Source of the DNA: Chryseobacterium indoltheticum
Lineage (GTDB): Bacteria > Bacteroidota > Bacteroidia > Flavobacteriales > Weeksellaceae
Length of the DNA stretch: 64,000 nucleotides
Reading direction: 5' to 3'
NCBI RefSeq assembly: GCF_003815915.1
Contig: NZ_CP033929.1
Coordinates: 806,001-870,000 of the forward strand
This document shows positions 50,798 to 60,695 of the stretch, piece after piece. The stretch's first letter is position 1. Every line of letters begins with the position of its first letter. The notes under the pieces are model-generated. The model worked only from the letters and a program-made list of their open reading frames with translations. It was not told the origin of the DNA and did no database searches. Made by a program: the position numbers and the translations under genes.

Positions 50798-53392
50798 TTA
50801 TTTTTCAGCTGGTCTGAAAACCAAACCTGTTTCTTCGAAATAATCAAGCGTTATTCTGTCGCCGTCATTCACCGTTCCTGCGAGAATTTCTCGTGATAAT
50901 TTGTTTAAAACTTCCTGTTGTATAACTCTTTTCAAAGGTCTTGCTCCAAAAACAGGATCATAACCTTTGTTGGTCAAATAATTCAAAGCATCTTGCGTTG
51001 CAGTCATAATAATATTTCTTTTTGCAAGCATATCATTAAATCCTCTCAACTGATACTGAACGATTTTCCCGATTTCTTTTTTTCTTAAAGGCTGGAACAG
51101 CACCGTTTCATCAATTCTGTTCAAAAATTCCGGACGAAGCGTTTGTTTCAACAAATCAAAAACCTCAATTTTGGTTTTATCAACGATTTCGTCTTGGTTT
51201 TCTTCGGTAATATTCTCAAAATTCTCCTGAATGATATGTGAACCCAAATTCGAAGTCATAATGATAATCGAATTTTTGAAATTAACGACACGACCTTTAT
51301 TATCAGTCAATCTACCGTCATCCAAAACCTGTAACAACGTGTTGAAAACGTCAGGATGTGCTTTTTCAATTTCATCTAGAAGCACCACTGAATAAGGTCT
51401 TCTTCTCACCGCTTCCGTCAATTGTCCGCCTTCATCATAACCCACATATCCCGGAGGGGCACCAACCAATCTTGAAACTGAATGACGCTCTTGATATTCA
51501 CTCATATCTATTCTTGTCATATTGTTTTCGTCATCGAATAGAAACTCAGCTAAGGCTTTTGCAAGTTCGGTTTTACCTACACCAGTTGTTCCTAAAAACA
51601 AGAAACTTCCGATGGGTTTTTTCTCGTCACTCAATCCGGCTCGGTTTCTTCTGATAGCATCCGCAACAGCCTGGATTGCCTCTTCCTGACCGACAACTCT
51701 GTGATGAAGTTCGGTTTCAAGATGCAATAATTTTTCTCTTTCAGACTGAAGAAGCTTGGTCACGGGAATTCCGGTCCATTTTCCGATCACTTCAGAGATG
51801 TTGTCTGCGGTTACTTCTTCCTTAATTAGTTCATTCTGATGGTTTTGCATCTCCAGTTCAAGTTTCTGCAAAGCATCTTCTTTTTCCTTTATTTTCCCGT
51901 ACTGAATTTCAGCCACTTTTGCGTAATCTCCTGCTCTTGAGGCTCTTTCAGCTTCTAATTTCAGAGATTCTATATCTTTTTTGATGGATGTTAAATCCTC
52001 AGATTTTTGCTTTTCTTTCAGCCATTTAGCGTTAATTTCGTTTCTTTCTTCAGAAATTTTCGAAATATCTTCCTTTAAATGGTCAATTTTTGTCTGGTTG
52101 CCTTCTCTTGAAATGGCTGCCAATTCAATTTCCATCTGCATCAATTTTCTGTCTAAAACATCGAGTTCTTCAGGTTTTGAATTGATTTCCATTCTCAACT
52201 TTGCTGAAGCTTCATCAATCAAATCGATTGCTTTATCCGGTAAAAATCTATCCGAAATATATCTTTGAGACATTTCTACCGCGGCAATAATCGCCTCGTC
52301 TTTGATTCTTACTTTGTGATGTGCTTCGTATTTATCTTTAATTCCACGAAGAATTGAGATGGCTGATTCAGTATCCGGTTCTTCCACCATCACTTTCTGG
52401 AAACGTCTTTCTAATGCTTTATCCTTTTCAAAATACTTTTGATATTCATTTAAAGTGGTTGCACCGATCGCTCTTAATTCTCCTCTTGCCAAAGCAGGTT
52501 TCAGGATATTTGCAGCATCCATTGCGCCTTCGCCACCTCCAGCTCCTACCAAAGTGTGAATTTCATCAATGAAAAGAATGATTTGTCCGTCAGATTTTAT
52601 TACTTCATTTACAACGGACTTTAAACGCTCTTCGAATTCGCCTTTATATTTGGCACCTGCGATCAATGCTCCCATATCCAATGAATAAAGGGTCTTATCC
52701 ATCAAATTTTCAGGAATATCTCCGCTGATAATTCTGTGTGCAATTCCTTCCGCAATGGCTGTTTTACCAACACCGGGTTCACCAATCAGGATCGGGTTGT
52801 TCTTCGTTCTTCTTGAAAGAATCTGTAAAACTCTTCTGATTTCCTCATCACGACCGATAACCGGATCTAATTTTCCCTCGGCAGCTAGTTCATTAAAGTT
52901 TTTAGCATATTTATTTAAGGATTGATAAGTTTCTTCCGAGCTTGCAGAAGTCGCCTTGCTTCCTTTTCTTAATTCTTTAATTCCGCCCTCCAAAAGACTT
53001 TTGGTCACGCCCATATCTTTCAACATCTTCGAAACTTCTGAACTGGTTTCTAAAAGCGAGAGCCATAAATGTTCGATCGTTACGAATTCATCACCCATTT
53101 TTTTAGCGATGTTTGGCGCATCAAGCAAAACTTTATTTGCTGATTGTGAAAGATAAATATTCCCGCCTTGTACTTTTGGAAGTTTTTCTAAATTTTCACG
53201 GTTGCGCTCTCTTACCAAATTGGAATCAGCTTCAGATTTTTTTAATAGGAAAGGCGATATATTTTCATCAACCTGAAAAATTCCTTCCAATAAATGTTGA
53301 GGTTCTATGCTTTGATTGCCAAATTCCATTGCAACTTGTTGAGCAGCTTGGATGGCTTCTTGTGATTTTACAGTATATTGATTTAAGTTCAT
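50798..53392 (-). CDS. clpB: Chaperone disaggregase ClpB
   Basis: An 864-aa Hsp100 protein that, with DnaK, extracts polypeptides from aggregates. Domain order: Clp N-domain (about residues 1-145), AAA-1 with [13 protein letters not shown] (Walker A, about 205) and [13 protein letters not shown] (Walker B), coiled-coil M-domain (about 405-525), AAA-2 with [17 protein letters not shown] (about 605) and [14 protein letters not shown] (about 675), and the C-terminal small domain. The M-domain separates it from ClpA/ClpX. Full length. No close regulator is seen; the 396-bp upstream region has no recognised heat-shock element. Confidence 0.97.
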   Translation of the reverse strand: MNLNQYTVKSQEAIQAAQQVAMEFGNQSIEPQHLLEGIFQVDENISPFLLKKSEADSNLVRERNRENLEKLPKVQGGNIYLSQSANKVLLDAPNIAKKMGDEFVTIEHLWLSLLETSSEVSKMLKDMGVTKSLLEGGIKELRKGSKATSASSEETYQSLNKYAKNFNELAAEGKLDPVIGRDEEIRRVLQILSRRTKNNPILIGEPGVGKTAIAEGIAHRIISGDIPENLMDKTLYSLDMGALIAGAKYKGEFEERLKSVVNEVIKSDGQIILFIDEIHTLVGAGGGEGAMDAANILKPALARGELRAIGATTLNEYQKYFEKDKALERRFQKVMVEEPDTESAISILRGIKDKYEAHHKVRIKDEAIIAAVEMSQRYISDRFLPDKAIDLIDEASAKLRMEINSKPEELDVLDRKLMQMEIELAAISREGNQTKIDHLKEDISKISEERNEINAKWLKEKQKSEDLTSIKKDIESLKLEAERASRAGDYAKVAEIQYGKIKEKEDALQKLELEMQNHQNELIKEEVTADNISEVIGKWTGIPVTKLLQSEREKLLHLETELHHRVVGQEEAIQAVADAIRRNRAGLSDEKKPIGSFLFLGTTGVGKTELAKALAEFLFDDENNMTRIDMSEYQERHSVSRLVGAPPGYVGYDEGGQLTEAVRRRPYSVVLLDEIEKAHPDVFNTLLQVLDDGRLTDNKGRVVNFKNSIIIMTSNLGSHIIQENFENITEENQDEIVDKTKIEVFDLLKQTLRPEFLNRIDETVLFQPLRKKEIGKIVQYQLRGFNDMLAKRNIIMTATQDALNYLTNKGYDPVFGARPLKRVIQQEVLNKLSREILAGTVNDGDRITLDYFEETGLVFRPAEK

Positions 53393-53431
53393 ATTATGTA
53401 TTTTTGGTTTAATTATTTTTGCTTGTATTTA

Positions 53432-53510
53432 CAGATTTCAGACATCAGATTTCAGACCATAAAGACTTGAATAAATATTATTTTTTAAATCTAATCTAAA
53501 GTCTGATGTC
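53432..53510. repeat. Palindromic repeat of GATTTCAGACATCAGA type
   Basis: The left segment contains GATTTCAGACATCAGATTTC (from 53434); the right arm TCTAAAGTCTGATGTC (53495-53510) is complementary to its GACATCAGATTTCAGA core at about 14 of 16 positions. The left arm also carries a direct duplication of CAGATTTCAGAC. It looks like a dispersed palindromic element. Confidence 0.55.
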
Positions 53511-53770
53511 CTTCAATCTGATTCAATCATTTAATTCGGGAAGTATATCTCAAAAACTGTTCAATTATTAAATTTTTAAAAATAATGGACAAAATTTCCG
53601 AAATATTCATTTCTGCATCTGTTTTGAGAAGACAAAATTTCCGATTTCAAATCATTCAAGTGAAAATTAAGAAATACGAGTCAATTACAAATAGAATATG
53701 AAATGTTTTAAACTTTCGCAGGAATTTATAAATGATTATATGAAAATCAGAATATTAAAATCAGAATAAT

Positions 53771-53778
53771 TACTTTTG
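53771..53778 (+). promoter_or_regulatory. Candidate -7 element of the TetR gene
   Basis: TACTTTTG, an exact TAnnTTTG match, only 10 bp before ATG 53789, which would give an almost leaderless mRNA. No -33 element. Confidence 0.4.
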
Positions 53779-53788
53779 CACTCAACCT

Positions 53789-54364
53789 ATGGAGTTAAAA
53801 GAAAAACAGATCAAAATACTTGAAGTCGCAGTAGAACTTTTCAAAGAGAAAGGGTATATGGGCAGCTCGGTAAGAGATCTTGCCACAAAATTAAATATAA
53901 AAGCGGCGTCATTATATGCGCACATCCGTTCTAAAGAAGAGATTCTTGAGTGGATTTGCTTTGGGGTTGCGCATGAGTTTTTTGAAGAACTGCAGGAAGT
54001 AAAAAACACACAAGTTTCTCCAAAGGAAAAGCTTAATTTATTTTTAGATAAACATTTATCGGTTGTTCTGAAAAACCGTGATGTTACTCACATTTATTCC
54101 AATGAATGGAAGCATTTGGAAGAAAGATTACCCGAGTTTATTGAATTAAGAAAAAATTATCAGCAAGAAGTTGAGCAATTAATTTCTGAAATTTATCAGG
54201 CTGAAAACTGGGAACTGAAATCTTCTGCTTTTACCACACGATTTATTCTTCATACCCTTAATAATTCTTATTTCTGGTTTAAAAGAAATATAGAATCCAC
54301 CTCCGAAATTACTGATGAAATAAGAGATAAACTGCTTTTTGGTCTCTTGGGAAATCAAAAATAA
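53789..54364 (+). CDS. TetR/AcrR family transcriptional regulator
   Basis: 191 aa. The N-terminal helix-turn-helix (about residues 8-55) shows ILEVAVELFKEKGYMGSSVR and LATKLNIKAASLYAHIRSKE, the TetR signature. The C-terminal ligand domain is helical and contains EWKHLEERLPEFIELRKNYQ. The ligand is unknown. The next gene in the same direction, 101 bp later, is a flavin-dependent oxidoreductase that could be the target, but a promoter-like element lies between them. Confidence 0.93.
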   Translation: MELKEKQIKILEVAVELFKEKGYMGSSVRDLATKLNIKAASLYAHIRSKEEILEWICFGVAHEFFEELQEVKNTQVSPKEKLNLFLDKHLSVVLKNRDVTHIYSNEWKHLEERLPEFIELRKNYQQEVEQLISEIYQAENWELKSSAFTTRFILHTLNNSYFWFKRNIESTSEITDEIRDKLLFGLLGNQK

Positions 54365-54436
54365 TTTAAAAATCAGCAAGAATTTTTAAAATCGTCAATC
54401 TTATCATTCATCAATGTTTTTAAATTTTTGATCCAC

Positions 54437-54444
54437 TAATTTTG
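54437..54444 (+). promoter_or_regulatory. Candidate -7 element of the LLM oxidoreductase gene
   Basis: TAATTTTG, an exact match, 21 bp before ATG 54466. It supports the ATG start over the upstream TTG at 54442, which lies inside the element. Confidence 0.5.
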
Positions 54445-54465
54445 TCTTATCTAAAAATCAAAAAT

Positions 54466-55485
54466 ATGGAATTAGGAATAGGAATGTTTGGCGACTTGGC
54501 TTTTGACCAGACTACCGGAAAATATAGAAACGCAGGAATTAAAATCAGAGAAATTCTTGAGCAGGTAAAATTGATGGATGAGCTGGGAATTGATGTTTTT
54601 GCAATGGGAGAACATCACCGTGCAGATTACGCAGTTTCTTCTCCTGAAATCGTTTTGGCAGCAGCGGCAAGTATCACAAAAAATATAAAATTAGCGAGTG
54701 GAGTAACTGTTTTGAGTTCTTCAGAACCGGTTAAAGTCTATGAAGATTTTGCAACATTAGATTTAATTTCTGATGGAAGAGCCGAAATTTTCGTTGGACG
54801 AGGAAGTTTTATAGAATCTTTTCCGCTTTACGGATATTCTCTGAACGATTATGAAGAGCTTTTTGACGAAAAATTAGAATTATTACTCAAAATTAATGCT
54901 GAAGAAAACGTTTCATGGTCTGGAAAACTTCGTGCACCAATGCAAAATCAGACGGTTTATCCAAGAGCAAAAAATAATGGAAAAATTCCAATATGGCGAG
55001 CGGTTGGCGGGACTCCGCAATCGGTTTTGAGTGCTGCACAACTGGGAATGCCTTTAGTAGTTGCTATTATTGGAGGAATGCCAATTCAGTTTAAAAATTT
55101 AATCGAATTTTACAAACAGGAATATCTTAAGGCAGGACATGATGAAGCCACAATGCAGATTGCCATTCATTCACATACTTTTGTAAGTGATGAAAAAGAG
55201 GTTGTGGACGGATATTTTCATAATTATAAATCTCAGATGGATAGAATTGGTTCTTCCCGAGGTTGGGCTCCTTATACCAAAATGCAATACGAAGGTGGAA
55301 GAGTCAAAGATGGTGCTTTATTTATCGGAAATGCCAATGAAGTTGCCGACAAAATCAATTATATGAAAGAAATTTTCGGGATCACAAGATTTATAGGACA
55401 TATGGATGTTGGTGACCCTGCGCATGATGTGATGATGAAATCTATTGAGCTATTTGGTGAAAAAACAGCGCCACAGGTAAGATAA
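54466..55485 (+). CDS. LLM class flavin-dependent oxidoreductase
   Basis: A 339-aa luciferase-like monooxygenase using FMN or F420-type flavin. Start ATG 54466 (MELGIGMFGDLAFDQTTGKY) fits the promoter and family. Landmarks are DVFAMGEHHRADYAVSSPEI (about residues 45-64), IKLASGVTVLSSSEPVKVYE, LISDGRAEIFVGRGSF and FPLYGYSL. Substrate unknown; members act on alkanes, nitriloacetate or sulfonates. It is possibly regulated by the TetR protein encoded upstream. Followed by a terminator. Confidence 0.93.
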   Translation: MELGIGMFGDLAFDQTTGKYRNAGIKIREILEQVKLMDELGIDVFAMGEHHRADYAVSSPEIVLAAAASITKNIKLASGVTVLSSSEPVKVYEDFATLDLISDGRAEIFVGRGSFIESFPLYGYSLNDYEELFDEKLELLLKINAEENVSWSGKLRAPMQNQTVYPRAKNNGKIPIWRAVGGTPQSVLSAAQLGMPLVVAIIGGMPIQFKNLIEFYKQEYLKAGHDEATMQIAIHSHTFVSDEKEVVDGYFHNYKSQMDRIGSSRGWAPYTKMQYEGGRVKDGALFIGNANEVADKINYMKEIFGITRFIGHMDVGDPAHDVMMKSIELFGEKTAPQVR

Positions 55486-55490
55486 AATAC

Positions 55491-55524
55491 AAGCCTCCTT
55501 TGAAATATTTCAACGGAGGCTTTT
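55491..55524. terminator. Bidirectional terminator
   Basis: AAGCCTCCTTTGAA pairs with TTCAACGGAGGCTT (one mismatch), with T-run TTTT and an AT-rich flank, between convergent genes. Confidence 0.85.
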
Positions 55525-55528
55525 AAAT

Positions 55529-55975
55529 TTAAATCCTTTCAAACTTGGCTTTATATTCATTCAGAAGATTGGCGAGATTGTTCGCAGACATTCCGTAAGT
55601 ATCAGGAAATGCTCCGGTTTTTCCTTTCATTTTGGAGTTTTCCAGGAGTTTTTCATCGATAGTAAAAGTGACCAATTTATTAACGAATATCAATTTGGTT
55701 TTAAAACCACTCACGGCCCGCCATGGAATAAATGTTGTTCTGAAAAGGTTCTTCATTTCAATTCCTTTTTCATCGATTGTAAGATAAGACGAATTGGGAA
55801 TCATATTGATGATGAAAATAATAAGACAGATCCCGAAAAAGAAAATATTTAAAACTGCAATGAGCATATTTTTTTCTAAAAGTGATATTCCCAGACTGAT
55901 AAAGCCAACGCTGATAAGAATCAGGATGATATTTTTTATTTTTGAAGGCTTCAAGATAAGAGGTAAATTTTGCAT
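55529..55975 (-). CDS. STM3941-type small membrane protein
   Basis: 148 aa with two adjacent membrane helices (NIILILISVGFISLGISLL and LIAVLNIFFFGICLIIFIIN), then a C-terminal soluble part with a beta-rich PH-like pattern: SYLTIDEKGIEMKNLFRTTF, IPWRAVSGFKTK, LVTFTIDEKLLENSK. This matches proteins annotated as STM3941 family in NCBI. No function is known. It is convergent with the LLM gene and 44 bp from the sbcC end. Confidence 0.8.
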   Translation of the reverse strand: MQNLPLILKPSKIKNIILILISVGFISLGISLLEKNMLIAVLNIFFFGICLIIFIINMIPNSSYLTIDEKGIEMKNLFRTTFIPWRAVSGFKTKLIFVNKLVTFTIDEKLLENSKMKGKTGAFPDTYGMSANNLANLLNEYKAKFERI

Positions 55976-56019
55976 GATAATTAATGATTAAAATATAAAT
56001 AAAGTAAGGTGAAGTTTTT

Positions 56020-59000
56020 TTAAACAATTTCAATTATGCTTCCCCGTTCCTCATCTTTTGTAATGTTCAGCGAAACCGGAATTTTTTCTTTCAGTTCTTC
56101 AACGTGCGAAATAATCCCCACGATTCTGTTCTCTTTTTGAAGATTCATCAATGTTTCAAATACGATATTTACCGACTCCAGATCTTGGGTTCCGAAGCCT
56201 TCATCGATGAAAAAGAAGTTTTTCTCAGACTGCGCATGAGTTTGTACACTTTCTGCCAATGCCAAAGCGAGACTCAGCGAAACCTGAAAAGATTGTCCTC
56301 CAGAAAGCGTTTTTACACTTCTGCTTCGGCCTTCATTTAGGTAATCGATGATTTCAAAATCATGATTTTCGTTCAGTTGCAAACTCAGTTGGTTTCGGGT
56401 CATTCGATGAAAACGTACATTCGCATGATCACACAATTGACGAAGATAAATAGATGAAATATACTGCACAAAACCAGCTCCTTTAAAGAGATTGGTCATG
56501 ATTTTCAGATTTTCGCCACGTTTTTGAAGGCTGGCTAAATCTTTTAAAAGATCTTCTTTTTTCTTAAATTCTTTTTCCAGTCTTTCAATTTCGGTGGCAA
56601 TTTTTACGACAGAATCATTGGCGGTTTTCAAATCATTTTCAAAACTTTTGAGCTGGTTTTCAAGGGTTAAAAATTCTTCCCGATCGAAAGAGAGATCTTT
56701 CAGTTTGGCTTCAAGTTCAAGAATGCTGTTTTTTAAAATCTCAAAAGTAATTCTGAATTGCTGAATTTTATTTCTTGTTTCCTGAACATTAATTTCCAGT
56801 ATGAGAATTTCCTGAATTTCTTCTAAAGTGCTGAATTTCTGTTCGGATAAAGCTTTTTTAATCAGATTTTCATTTTCTGAAATTTCTTTTTCAAGTTCAG
56901 AGATTCGTGTTTCCAGCTGATTGGCGATTGTTTTTTGTTCAGCTAATTTTGGCGAAATTTCTTCTTTTTCCTTATTTAGTTTTTGATAATTCTCTTCAGT
57001 TTCACGATTCGATTGTGATAATTTATTGTAGATTTTTTCGGTTTCAGCGATTGGTTTTTTCTCGTAATCAAGCCAGCTTAAAAGTTTTAAATTGGCTTCA
57101 TTTGTTTTGATTTGCTCTTCTTTTTTCGCTTCATCAAGCTTAAATTTTTCTAAAGCTTTATTGTAATTATCAAGATTTTCTCGCTCTTTCTTCAGGTTTT
57201 TTTGTTCCAGACCGATTTGCTGATTGAGTTCATCGATCTGTTTTTCAATAGTAAAAGATTGCTGTCGTTTTTCTTCAAAATCATTTTGATTTTCTGCATT
57301 AAATTCTTTCCAATTAAAGTTTTTTAAATGCTCTTCAATGTTGATTTGAATCTGCTTTAAGCTCTCTTCTTCCGATTTTAATTGTTCCTCGAAAATCTTT
57401 TTGCGGTCAAGAATTTTTTCTATTTCTAAAGATTGTTTTTGAATCTGATCTTTTTGAATTTCAATTTGCTCAATCTGTTTTTGAATTTCGTTTAATTCAG
57501 AATTCACATCATCAAATTCTACAATATTCGGATGTTCTAAAGCACCACAAAGCGGGCAAGATTCTCCGTCGTGCAATTCGTTGGCAAAATGAGCTAGTTT
57601 TTGCTGAACTTCCAATTGATTGCGTTTGTCAGAGAGTACTTTTTTCTGATTTTCTAAATTTTCAATCTGAGTTTTAAAATCATTTCTAAAAGTTTCAGGA
57701 TTGATATTGAAAGGTTTTAACTCCTCAGAGATTCTGGTAATTTCAGCTTTTTTAGTATTGGTCTTTTCAAATTGTATTTGCTTGGTTTCAACTAATTTTT
57801 TCTTTTCAGAAAACCAATTTCCGACATGTAATAATAAACTGGAATCTAATTTTTTAGGTTTTAAAAGTTCTGCATTTTTAGAAAATTCTTCAACTTTTTG
57901 CTGAATTAATTTCTGATTGCCTTCAACTTCTTTTACTTTTTCCGAACCTTTTTTTGTTCGTTCTTTTAAGGTTTCAATTTCTCCAGAAAATCTCTGCATT
58001 TGTAAGATCAAACCCAAATCATTTTCCTGAATTTTAGACTGATTTAATGCTTCATATTGAGGTTGAATTGCCGAAAGTTTAATTTTTATATCTTCAAACC
58101 GAATTTCAGTTTCCTGTACAATTTTAAGTTGGTCTTCTTTACTTTTCTGCTGCTCAGAAATTTCTTTTGCAAGCTTATTTTTTTCGGAAATCAGTGGCGT
58201 GAAGATTCTGAAAATTTTGTCGAATAATTCAGTTTTTGCTTCTAAAATATCGATTTCAGTTTTCTGTTGATTCAGTTTTTCAAACTCAGTTTTTTTATGA
58301 TTAAAAACTTCAAAATCTTCTTTCAGACCTTTTAGTTTTAGATACTTTTCTTCTGTTTTTTTGAATGTTTTATTTGCCTCATCAAATTTCTGTTGTTCCA
58401 GTTTTAAATGTTCCTTTTGAGCTGAAACCTGCTCTTCATTCACTTCTTCAAAACCTTTTAGCTGACCTTCTAATTGGTCGAGTTCAGATTTGTTTTTAGC
58501 ATTTAAAGCTGATACATTATTCTGCAGATCAAAACGCTGGAGGCTGAAAATTTCCTTCATCATATTCGTTCTGTCTGTTGCTCCCAATTCCAGAAATTCT
58601 TTAAACTGACCTTGTGGAATGATGATGGTTCGCTTAAAATTCGCATAACTCAAACCAATGAGTTTTTCAGCATCGGAATGTTCTAGCGGAATCCAATTTT
58701 CATTTTTCCATCCATAGAAAGTGACGGTCGGAGTTTTTACATCTTCAAAGTTTTTAGAATTACGTTTGAACTCTCTTGTAGCACGGAATTTTTTATTTTC
58801 AAAATTGATGAAATCAAACTCAATGTAAGATTTATTCGATTTCAAATTCATCATATTATAGGCACGCTTGTCTCTGGAATTGAGGCGCTCCGTTTCGCCG
58901 TACAAAGCAAACGAAATGGCTTCCAAAATAGAAGATTTCCCGGAACCAACCGAACCAAAAATGCCGAAAAGACCAGCTTGCGTAAGGTTTTCAAAATCGA

Positions 59001-59058
59001 TCTTCTGACGTTCCTGATAAGAATAAAGACCTTCTAAAGTCAATTGAATTGGAATCAT
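56020..59058 (-). CDS. sbcC: SbcC-like SMC-type ATPase of the SbcCD nuclease
   Basis: A 1012-aa subunit of the Rad50/Mre11-type complex that opens DNA hairpins and palindromes and processes protein-blocked ends. Walker A is GSVGSGKSSILEAISFALYG (about residues 34-54). Long coiled-coil arms surround the zinc hook GESCPLCGALEHPN (Cys-x-x-Cys, about 500). The C-terminal half has the ABC signature TLSGGQSFQVSLSLALALAE and Walker B FFFIDEGFGTQ. Length is normal. It is preceded by sbcD on the same strand, but with 158 bp of repeat sequence between them rather than the usual overlap. Confidence 0.94.
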   Translation of the reverse strand: MIPIQLTLEGLYSYQERQKIDFENLTQAGLFGIFGSVGSGKSSILEAISFALYGETERLNSRDKRAYNMMNLKSNKSYIEFDFINFENKKFRATREFKRNSKNFEDVKTPTVTFYGWKNENWIPLEHSDAEKLIGLSYANFKRTIIIPQGQFKEFLELGATDRTNMMKEIFSLQRFDLQNNVSALNAKNKSELDQLEGQLKGFEEVNEEQVSAQKEHLKLEQQKFDEANKTFKKTEEKYLKLKGLKEDFEVFNHKKTEFEKLNQQKTEIDILEAKTELFDKIFRIFTPLISEKNKLAKEISEQQKSKEDQLKIVQETEIRFEDIKIKLSAIQPQYEALNQSKIQENDLGLILQMQRFSGEIETLKERTKKGSEKVKEVEGNQKLIQQKVEEFSKNAELLKPKKLDSSLLLHVGNWFSEKKKLVETKQIQFEKTNTKKAEITRISEELKPFNINPETFRNDFKTQIENLENQKKVLSDKRNQLEVQQKLAHFANELHDGESCPLCGALEHPNIVEFDDVNSELNEIQKQIEQIEIQKDQIQKQSLEIEKILDRKKIFEEQLKSEEESLKQIQINIEEHLKNFNWKEFNAENQNDFEEKRQQSFTIEKQIDELNQQIGLEQKNLKKERENLDNYNKALEKFKLDEAKKEEQIKTNEANLKLLSWLDYEKKPIAETEKIYNKLSQSNRETEENYQKLNKEKEEISPKLAEQKTIANQLETRISELEKEISENENLIKKALSEQKFSTLEEIQEILILEINVQETRNKIQQFRITFEILKNSILELEAKLKDLSFDREEFLTLENQLKSFENDLKTANDSVVKIATEIERLEKEFKKKEDLLKDLASLQKRGENLKIMTNLFKGAGFVQYISSIYLRQLCDHANVRFHRMTRNQLSLQLNENHDFEIIDYLNEGRSRSVKTLSGGQSFQVSLSLALALAESVQTHAQSEKNFFFIDEGFGTQDLESVNIVFETLMNLQKENRIVGIISHVEELKEKIPVSLNITKDEERGSIIEIV

Positions 59059-59086
59059 TTTTATGAATATATTTTTTAATTAACTT

Positions 59087-59216
59087 CAAAAGAGACAAAA
59101 GAAAATATTGAAAATAAGTGAGCCAAAAGTCAACAGAATGTATGAAACTTAGTTTTGGGAACTTTTGAACATCTCATAAAGAATTAAAATCTTTTGTCTC
59201 TTTTGCGGTTAAAAAA
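59087..59216. repeat. Inverted-repeat element, copy 2, between sbcD and sbcC
   Basis: CAAAAGAGACAAAAG (59087-59101) and CTTTTGTCTCTTTTG (59191-59205) are perfect 15-bp inverted arms enclosing 89 bp. The right end and its continuation (59186-59216) match the element at 8804-8834 at 30 of 31 positions. No ORF inside. It behaves like a small non-autonomous (MITE-like) or REP-type element; no transposase-specific feature or target duplication was found. Confidence 0.72.
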
Positions 59217-60428
59217 TTATGAATTATTTGAAGCAATTTCGTTAAACAAATTAAGGAGCTCTTCATTGGCTTCCTGACCGCCATTTTTAGATTTAAAATA
59301 ATCATTGAATAAAGTTTGAATATCCTGATTCAGGTTAATTTCACTCAATTGGTTTTCATTAAAATCCTGATTTTTCACTTTTGGAATGAGATGTATAATT
59401 CCGTTGTGAGATCGATAGATGAGTTTTCTCTCTTCGGCTTTTAAAAAGGTTTCACTTTCCAAGGTCAATTCAACTAAAGTATTTGGATTTTCATTTAGCC
59501 ATCCAATAGTATTTTCAATGGAATCAAAAGTTTTCCTGAATAGTTTTTTACCGTTTTGTAACGCTATTTTTTCAAATGAAACGTTTTTATTAGGTTCTGC
59601 TTCAATAATGGAAATATATTTGGTTTGTCCGGCCTCACTAAAACTGTAACACAAAGGCGAAGAAGAATAAACAACGGGTTTTTCTTCAGTTCCTATATTT
59701 TGAAAACCATGCAAATGTCCTAAAGCTGTATATTGAATCTGATGCGGAATAATATCTGAAAAAACAAGGTCTGCATTTCCTATTTTAATGGGTTTTTCGC
59801 CTTCCGGTTCTTCCAAAATCGGAGCACCTTTTTTGTTCATATACAAATGCGTTATCAAAAGATTAATACCATTTTGATCACAAAATTCATCAGCAGTTTT
59901 TCTCCAGTTTTCAGCTAAAACTCTATTAAGTTCTTCTTCTTTGTTTTCCCCAAAATATTCTTTCAAACGAATTTCATTGGCATAAGGAGTATGCAAAATT
60001 CTGACAGGGAAATCTTGATTTTTAAATTCCAGTTCAATAAATCCTTCTGCTGATTTTGAAATTTTAAAATGTTTCAGCTCAAAAGGATGAACTCTAGCTT
60101 TTGGGTGTCCGATTAAAATAATTCCGCATTCGCGAGCGAGAGGATCGGGCGCGTCAATCAAACTTGGCGAATCGTGATTTCCGGAAATTGCGATAACCGG
60201 ACGTTTCCCGTTTAATGATAAACGTTTTAAAGTTTTATAAAAAAGTTCTGTCGCTTCAACACTCGGATTGAAATTGTCGAATAAATCTCCGGCAACCAGA
60301 ACCAAGTCAACATTTTCACGATCTGCGATATCAACAATTTCGTTCATCACCAAAACCTGTTCTTCTAATCTAGAAAAACGGTCGAGACGTTTACCCAAAT
60401 GCCAATCGGCGGTGTGGAGGACTTTCAT
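59217..60428 (-). CDS. sbcD: SbcD-like exonuclease subunit (Mre11 type)
   Basis: A 403-aa calcineurin-like metallo-nuclease that is the active subunit of SbcCD. The phosphoesterase motifs are all present: HTADWHLGKRLD (I), LVAGDLFDNFNPS (II), AISGNHDSPS (III), LLITHLYMNKKG (IV) and YTALGHLHGFQNIG (V). The C-terminal capping domain is complete. Its stop falls 158 bp before sbcC, with a repeat element between. Starts at ATG 60428; the upstream small gene overlaps by four bases. Confidence 0.95.
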   Translation of the reverse strand: MKVLHTADWHLGKRLDRFSRLEEQVLVMNEIVDIADRENVDLVLVAGDLFDNFNPSVEATELFYKTLKRLSLNGKRPVIAISGNHDSPSLIDAPDPLARECGIILIGHPKARVHPFELKHFKISKSAEGFIELEFKNQDFPVRILHTPYANEIRLKEYFGENKEEELNRVLAENWRKTADEFCDQNGINLLITHLYMNKKGAPILEEPEGEKPIKIGNADLVFSDIIPHQIQYTALGHLHGFQNIGTEEKPVVYSSSPLCYSFSEAGQTKYISIIEAEPNKNVSFEKIALQNGKKLFRKTFDSIENTIGWLNENPNTLVELTLESETFLKAEERKLIYRSHNGIIHLIPKVKNQDFNENQLSEINLNQDIQTLFNDYFKSKNGGQEANEELLNLFNEIASNNS

Positions 60429-60577
60429 AGTTTGTTATCGGCTTCTTTTGCTTTAAAATCTTCACGAATTTGTTTCAAACGTGCTTTTCTTTCTGCTTCC
60501 GCATTTTGTATTTTGCGCTTTTTCTGATCGATTTGCTTTTTATTTTTTTTCCTGTTCGCTTCGTTATTCTTGCTCAT
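60425..60577 (-). CDS. Small basic protein upstream of sbcD
   Basis: 50 aa from ATG 60577 (MSKNNEANRKKNKKQIDQKK); an upstream in-frame start at 60625 is possible but less likely. It is very basic and helical, nearly half Lys and Arg, with Ala/Glu interspersed (AEAERKARLKQIREDFKAKE). It overlaps the sbcD start by four bases (ATGA on the minus strand), which is strong evidence for cotranslation. Proteins like this might bind nucleic acid or be part of the ribosome-associated fraction. Function unknown. Confidence 0.62.
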   Translation of the reverse strand: MSKNNEANRKKNKKQIDQKKRKIQNAEAERKARLKQIREDFKAKEADNKL

Positions 60578-60695
60578 GTTTTTTCGGAATGATTGATTTT
60601 TATAAGTGAGAAATACCTTCATCAAAAATACTAAAGATTAAGAGTATAAACAATTTTAGTATTAAGTCTGATAAAATATTTAATTTTACTGCGTT

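Larger units (their letters stand above)
53393..53788. other. 396-bp intergenic region between clpB and TetR gene
   Basis: Divergent upstream region. It contains an inverted repeat at 53432-53510 and an exact -7 element at 53771. Otherwise AT-rich with no ORF that I would support and no recognisable CIRCE or sigma-32-like site. Confidence 0.5.
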
